Assembly (NCBI GenBank): GCA_009786345.1
Contig: WQTJ01000106.1
Location: 1-9,508 of the forward strand
Length of the DNA stretch: 9,508 bases
Direction of reading: 5' to 3'
From: Dehalococcoidia bacterium
GTDB lineage: Bacteria > Chloroflexota > Dehalococcoidia > Dehalococcoidales > UBA1222
Shown here: positions 6,430 to 9,508 of the stretch, piece by piece
Numbering within the stretch: position 1 is the first letter of the stretch
How the letters are laid out: each line of letters starts with the position of its first letter
Position numbers and translations under genes: made by a program
The notes under the pieces: model-generated
What the model saw: only the letters and a program-made list of their open reading frames with translations
Told to the model about the DNA's origin: nothing
The model's database searches: none

Positions 6430-7370
6430 TATTCATCATACATAGCGCCCACTGACAACCCGGTATGGACGCGGTGTATGGCTTCGCCTAGCAATGGAGC
6501 GAGTGGCAACACTGTAATTTTATCAAGCTTTTTACTGTCTGGTAGCGGGATAGTGTTAGCTACGATAATCTCTTTTACTGGTGAGGCGGCGAGGCGCTCA
6601 ATAGCCGGACCGGAAAGTACAGGGTGTGAGGCACAGGAATATACTTCTGTGGCTCCTTCATTGAGTAGTGCGTTTACTGCATTTACCAATGATCCGGCTG
6701 TGTCAATTTCATCATCGAAAGTGATAGCTGTTTTTCCTCTCACGTCACCGATTATATTAAGTGTTTCAGTTTGGTCGTTGTTTCCTATTCTGCGCTTTTC
6801 CACAATAGCTAAAGGAGCATTGAGGCGTGCGGCCATATCACGGGATTTCTTTGAAATGCCGATGTCTGTGGCTACTACCACTATGTTATCCAGTTGCTTC
6901 TTTCTGATATATTTGGCAATGAGCATCTGGGCTGAAAGTTCATCAACTGGAATGTTGAAAAAGCCTTGTATTTGACCAGCATGCAAATCTACCATCATGG
7001 CACGTGAAGCACCGGCTGTTGTGATGAGGTCTGCTACTAAACGGGCTGTGATAGGTACGCGGGGCTGGTCTTTTTTGTCAGTGCGCCCATAGCCGTAGTA
7101 AGGAATTACTGCTGTGATGCGACCGGCAGAAGCTCTCCAAAAAGCATCAAGCATGATAAGTAGCTCTACCAGGTTGGTGTTTACCGGTGAGCATATCGGT
7201 TGAATGATGAAAACGTCACGTGCACGCACGTTTTCCAGTATCCGTACAAAGATATTCTCGTTGGAAAACTGAGATACTTCGCACTTGCCTAATGGCATGC
7301 CCAAATAATCACAAATACTCTGTGCCAGCGCAGGATGCGCCCGCCCTGCAAAAACCTTCAGTTCTTCCAT
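6429..7370 (-). CDS. prs: Ribose-phosphate pyrophosphokinase (PRPP synthase)
   Basis: Makes PRPP from ribose 5-phosphate and ATP for purine, pyrimidine, NAD, histidine and tryptophan synthesis. The 313-residue protein is the normal length of class I enzymes. Visible parts are ENVRARDVFIIQ and CSPVNTNLVELLIMLDA (60-76) in the N-terminal half, GYGRTDKKDQPR (93-104), the active-site VDLHAGQIQGFFNIPVDEL (127-145, H130), the flexible-loop EKRR (191-194), and the PRPP loop FDDEIDTAGS (218-227). The GRTDKKDQPR form, in place of the common ARQDRK, is one I associate with Chloroflexota. A strong AAGGAGA lies 5 bases upstream of the ATG. glyA ends only 27 bases before, so the two share a transcript. 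Identity is certain; only the taxonomic reading is inference. Confidence 0.97.
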   Translation of the reverse strand: MEELKVFAGRAHPALAQSICDYLGMPLGKCEVSQFSNENIFVRILENVRARDVFIIQPICSPVNTNLVELLIMLDAFWRASAGRITAVIPYYGYGRTDKKDQPRVPITARLVADLITTAGASRAMMVDLHAGQIQGFFNIPVDELSAQMLIAKYIRKKQLDNIVVVATDIGISKKSRDMAARLNAPLAIVEKRRIGNNDQTETLNIIGDVRGKTAITFDDEIDTAGSLVNAVNALLNEGATEVYSCASHPVLSGPAIERLAASPVKEIIVANTIPLPDSKKLDKITVLPLAPLLGEAIHRVHTGLSVGAMYDE

Positions 7371-7375
7371 GGTGC

Positions 7376-7382
7376 TCTCCTT
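7376..7382 (-). promoter_or_regulatory. Ribosome binding site of prs
   Basis: AAGGAGA on the minus strand lies 5 bases before the ATG at 7370, inside the 27-base gap after glyA. It supports both this start and translation of prs from the glyA message. Confidence 0.75.
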
Positions 7383-7397
7383 TTTCTCTGGTACCGC

Positions 7398-8645
7398 CTA
7401 AGTGTCTATCCCTGGGACAGGGAAACGCTGGCATATGCCTTGTACTTCATCAAAGATTTCTTTCTCTACGGCTTGATTATCAACGTTGCCTATAATTTTG
7501 ATGATAAAGCGGGCGATAGCTTCAATTTCTTTTGTGCCAAATCCGCGGCTGGTAACTGCGGAAGCGCCCAGTCTCATGCCAGCTGTGACGCGAGGTGAGT
7601 AAGCTGTGCTGAAAGGTACAGTGTTGCGATTAACCACTATACCAGCACGCCCAAGTGATTCTTCAGCTTGCTTGCCGCTGACGCCTGTATCAGATAAATC
7701 TACCAGTACCAAGTGGTTATCGGTTCCGCCGCTTACCAAACGCAACCCTGCTTTTTTGAGTTCACTGGCCAGTGTGGAAGCATTTTGTAAAGTGCGCTTC
7801 TGGTAATCCACGAAATCTGGCTGCATTGCTTCTCGGAATGCTACGGCTTTGGCTGCAATTACGTGCATAAGAGGGCCTCCCTGCATGCGAGGGAATACAG
7901 CAGAATCAAGCGTTTTACTGTAGCTTTGCTTACATAGCGCGAAGCCGCCTCGTGGTCCGCGCAATGTCTTGTGAGTGGTGGATGTGACAATATCAGCATA
8001 AGGTACAGGTGATGGGTGAAGTCCTGCTGCCACAAGCCCAGCGATGTGGGCCATGTCTACTAAGACCTTGGCTCCTACCATGTCAGCAATTTTGCGCAGC
8101 CGTTCGAAATCTATAATACGCGGATAGGCTGAAGCTCCTGCAACAATCAGTTTGGGGTTATGCTCCTTGGCCAATTTTTCTATGTCGTCATAATCAATGC
8201 GCTCTGTCTCGCGACTGATGCCGTAGCTGATGAAATTGTAGGCTTTCCCTGAGAAGTTGACCGGTGAGCCGTGTGTTAGGTGCCCGCCGTGTGATAATTC
8301 CATGCCTAGAACAGTGTCGCCATATTCAATAAGAGTAAAATAAGCCGCCATATTGGCTTGTGCGCCAGCATGCGGCTGGACGTTGGCATATTCAGCACCG
8401 AAGAGTTTCAGCGCACGCTCAATAGCAATAGTTTCAATAGTATCCATATTACCGCAGCCGCCATAATAGCGCTTGCCTGGATAACCTTCGGCGTACTTAT
8501 TGGTTAAAAAAGAGCCTTGCGCTTCAATAACAGCATGTGACGTGTAGTTTTCCGAAGCGATTAGGTTGATAGTTTCCTTCTGCCGTTTGCCTTCCAAGGC
8601 TATGGCACAACTGATTTCCGGGTCTTCATTCGCAAGAGGTTTCAT
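7398..8645 (-). CDS. glyA: Serine hydroxymethyltransferase
   Basis: Cytoplasmic PLP enzyme that converts serine and tetrahydrofolate to glycine and 5,10-methylenetetrahydrofolate, the main source of one-carbon units. The 415-residue protein is the standard bacterial length. Key parts are the N-terminal [10 protein letters not shown] (27-36), [15 protein letters not shown] (49-63), [12 protein letters not shown] (91-102), [19 protein letters not shown] (195-213; D197 and H200 contact the cofactor) and the PLP lysine K226 in [14 protein letters not shown] (221-234), equivalent to K229 in E. coli. The ATG at 8645 is chosen because GAGGAGA lies 5 bases upstream; a TTG at 8690 would add 15 residues but sits at the predicted transcription start. 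It is followed by prs at 27 bases, consistent with a shared role in purine supply. Confidence 0.98.
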   Translation of the reverse strand: MKPLANEDPEISCAIALEGKRQKETINLIASENYTSHAVIEAQGSFLTNKYAEGYPGKRYYGGCGNMDTIETIAIERALKLFGAEYANVQPHAGAQANMAAYFTLIEYGDTVLGMELSHGGHLTHGSPVNFSGKAYNFISYGISRETERIDYDDIEKLAKEHNPKLIVAGASAYPRIIDFERLRKIADMVGAKVLVDMAHIAGLVAAGLHPSPVPYADIVTSTTHKTLRGPRGGFALCKQSYSKTLDSAVFPRMQGGPLMHVIAAKAVAFREAMQPDFVDYQKRTLQNASTLASELKKAGLRLVSGGTDNHLVLVDLSDTGVSGKQAEESLGRAGIVVNRNTVPFSTAYSPRVTAGMRLGASAVTSRGFGTKEIEAIARFIIKIIGNVDNQAVEKEIFDEVQGICQRFPVPGIDT

Positions 8646-8650
8646 AACTT

Positions 8651-8657
8651 TCTCCTC
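8651..8657 (-). promoter_or_regulatory. Ribosome binding site that fixes the glyA start
   Basis: GAGGAGA on the minus strand is 5 bases before the ATG at 8645. It excludes the longer reading from TTG at 8690, in which it would lie within the coding sequence. Confidence 0.75.
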
Positions 8658-8695
8658 AGAGACGATAGAAAAATTTATGCGATAACGCAACCTAT

Positions 8696-8725
8696 ATTCT
8701 AATCCGATGAGCCTGTTTTTAGCAA
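8696..8725 (-). promoter_or_regulatory. Possible glyA-prs promoter
   Basis: On the minus strand TTGCTA (8720-8725) and TAGAAT (8696-8701) are separated by 18 bases, each with one or two departures from consensus. Transcription would start near 8689, a leader of about 45 bases. The palindrome at 8729-8750 lies directly upstream of the -35, where an activator or repressor could act. Confidence 0.45.
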
Positions 8726-8728
8726 CTT

Positions 8729-8750
8729 ATACACAAGCGGATTTGTGTAT
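8729..8750. promoter_or_regulatory. Perfect 8+8 palindrome between the PMT gene and glyA
   Basis: ATACACAA (8729-8736), six bases GCGGAT, then TTGTGTAT (8743-8750). It starts 3 bases after the stop of the upstream membrane protein gene and ends 3 bases before the glyA -35 candidate. With no T-run after it on the minus strand it is a poor terminator; a regulator site is preferred. Its left half, with the two preceding bases, reads TTATACACA (8727-8735), which fits the relaxed DnaA box TTATNCACA. Confidence 0.4.
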
Positions 8751-8753
8751 GTT

Positions 8754-9508
8754 TTAGCTATGGGTTGCTACTGGCGGCTCAGTTGAGGATGTATCGTTGG
8801 TATGATCTATGCCATCAACAGGCGGCGATACATCTGTTAGGCTTATGGCAATAATGCTATATATACGGTTTATGATAGCGAAAAGACCCCATGCTAAGGC
8901 CAGCCCAATGAGCGTGCTAATGACCCATAACAATGAAACGTCTGGCAGCCCCCATGGGGCGATGTCTGTTACCAGCCACTTGTTGAGCATCCAGTAGAGA
9001 CCAAAACGCATGATAACAGCAGAGATGCATGCTGCAATGCAGAACTGAATGTTGAAGCGCTTTCCAAATCCTAGGTATCCCATAGTAAAGATTAGCAGTA
9101 AAGCACATACAGGAACGGATATCCATAATTGTATCGGTGACAATATGCAGAAAGATAGAAGATGAACCAGCAGGAAAGAAACCGTTACGAGTTTTATTAG
9201 ATGTTGGCCTTTTCTGCCACTACTGGATTGAGCCTTGTTCAGCCAGCTTGTCAGTATAAGTGCCAGTCCGATAGCTACTGCGCCTATAGTCGGCAGGTAG
9301 TAGAACATATACGTAATGCGGGTGGTGAGTAAAAACATGGGAATCCATACTCCCCACGTTCCTATAATCCAGCACATTGCGAAAATAGCTGCATTACTTC
9401 TCTTTAGTGATTTCCAAATGACATAAGGGATAGTCATCAATCCCCCGAGCCATATTGAAGGGTTGATCATTCCGGTATAGCTTGGTTTGAACCAGTAAGC
9501 TAATGCGA
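8754..9508 (-). CDS. GT39/PMT-type membrane glycosyltransferase, C-terminal part (5' end cut by window edge)
   Basis: The frame is open through the right edge: twelve further codons precede the first internal ATG at 9470, so about 250 C-terminal residues are seen. The part shown has seven or so hydrophobic segments. NPSIWLGGL followed by a basic stretch, then WIPMFLLTTRITYMFYYLPT, matches the C-terminal membrane domain of dolichyl-phosphate-mannose-protein mannosyltransferase-like proteins (R and the FYYLP segment are typical). Such enzymes transfer sugars from polyprenyl-phosphate donors on the outer face of the membrane. The catalytic N-terminal acidic residues lie outside the window. The protein ends with a hydrophilic tail rich in S, T, P and D (about 29 residues). 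It is in the same direction as glyA, 108 bases away, and probably a separate unit. Family call is good, substrate unknown. Confidence 0.7.
   Translation of the reverse strand, partial: ALAYWFKPSYTGMINPSIWLGGLMTIPYVIWKSLKRSNAAIFAMCWIIGTWGVWIPMFLLTTRITYMFYYLPTIGAVAIGLALILTSWLNKAQSSSGRKGQHLIKLVTVSFLLVHLLSFCILSPIQLWISVPVCALLLIFTMGYLGFGKRFNIQFCIAACISAVIMRFGLYWMLNKWLVTDIAPWGLPDVSLLWVISTLIGLALAWGLFAIINRIYSIIAISLTDVSPPVDGIDHTNDTSSTEPPVATHS

Noticed and set aside
6385..6975. 196-codon plus-strand frame opposite prs
   Set aside because: Serine-rich product typical of an antisense shadow; prs on the other strand is complete and has all catalytic motifs.

Overview
The window looks like part of a bacterial chromosome. 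Four genes on the minus strand form a housekeeping block: the 3' part of a GT39/PMT-type membrane glycosyltransferase, glyA (serine hydroxymethyltransferase), prs (ribose-phosphate pyrophosphokinase) and secA (preprotein translocase ATPase, cut by the left edge). A two-gene arginine catabolism unit, arcD (arginine/ornithine antiporter) then arcA (arginine deiminase), lies on the plus strand between prs and secA. I suspect a member of the Chloroflexota, perhaps a Dehalococcoidia relative. The reasons are the PMT-glyA-prs-secA order as I remember it from that group, the Prs variant with a GYGRTDKKDQ segment, and a SecA with a long extra N-terminal segment. This is inference from memory, not from a search.

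Layout from left to right: secA (minus, 1-2867, runs off the left edge just after the CPC of its zinc motif); a 595-base non-coding region (2868-3462) with two divergent promoter regions, three clear palindromes and a perfect DnaA-box 9-mer; arcD (plus, 3463-4905); arcA (plus, 4924-6189); a 239-base convergent spacer (6190-6428) with a repeated stem-loop and another palindrome; prs (minus, 6429-7370); glyA (minus, 7398-8645, only 27 bases from prs); a 108-base spacer with an 8+8 palindrome and a plausible glyA promoter; and the PMT-type membrane protein (minus, 8754-9508, runs off the right edge).

glyA and prs are almost certainly cotranscribed. They supply one-carbon units and PRPP, both used in nucleotide synthesis. 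secA would be next in the same direction but is now separated from prs by the antiparallel arcDA unit. ArcD should exchange external arginine for an internal product, and ArcA hydrolyses arginine to citrulline and ammonia. The partners that extract ATP, arcB and arcC, are not in the window, so the arginine deiminase pathway is either completed elsewhere or used only for ammonia and pH purposes.

I found no RNA gene, CRISPR array, transposase or insertion sequence, and no clearly novel multi-gene system. The most interesting signals are the placement of arcDA, its missing partners, and several well-formed palindromes in the control regions.
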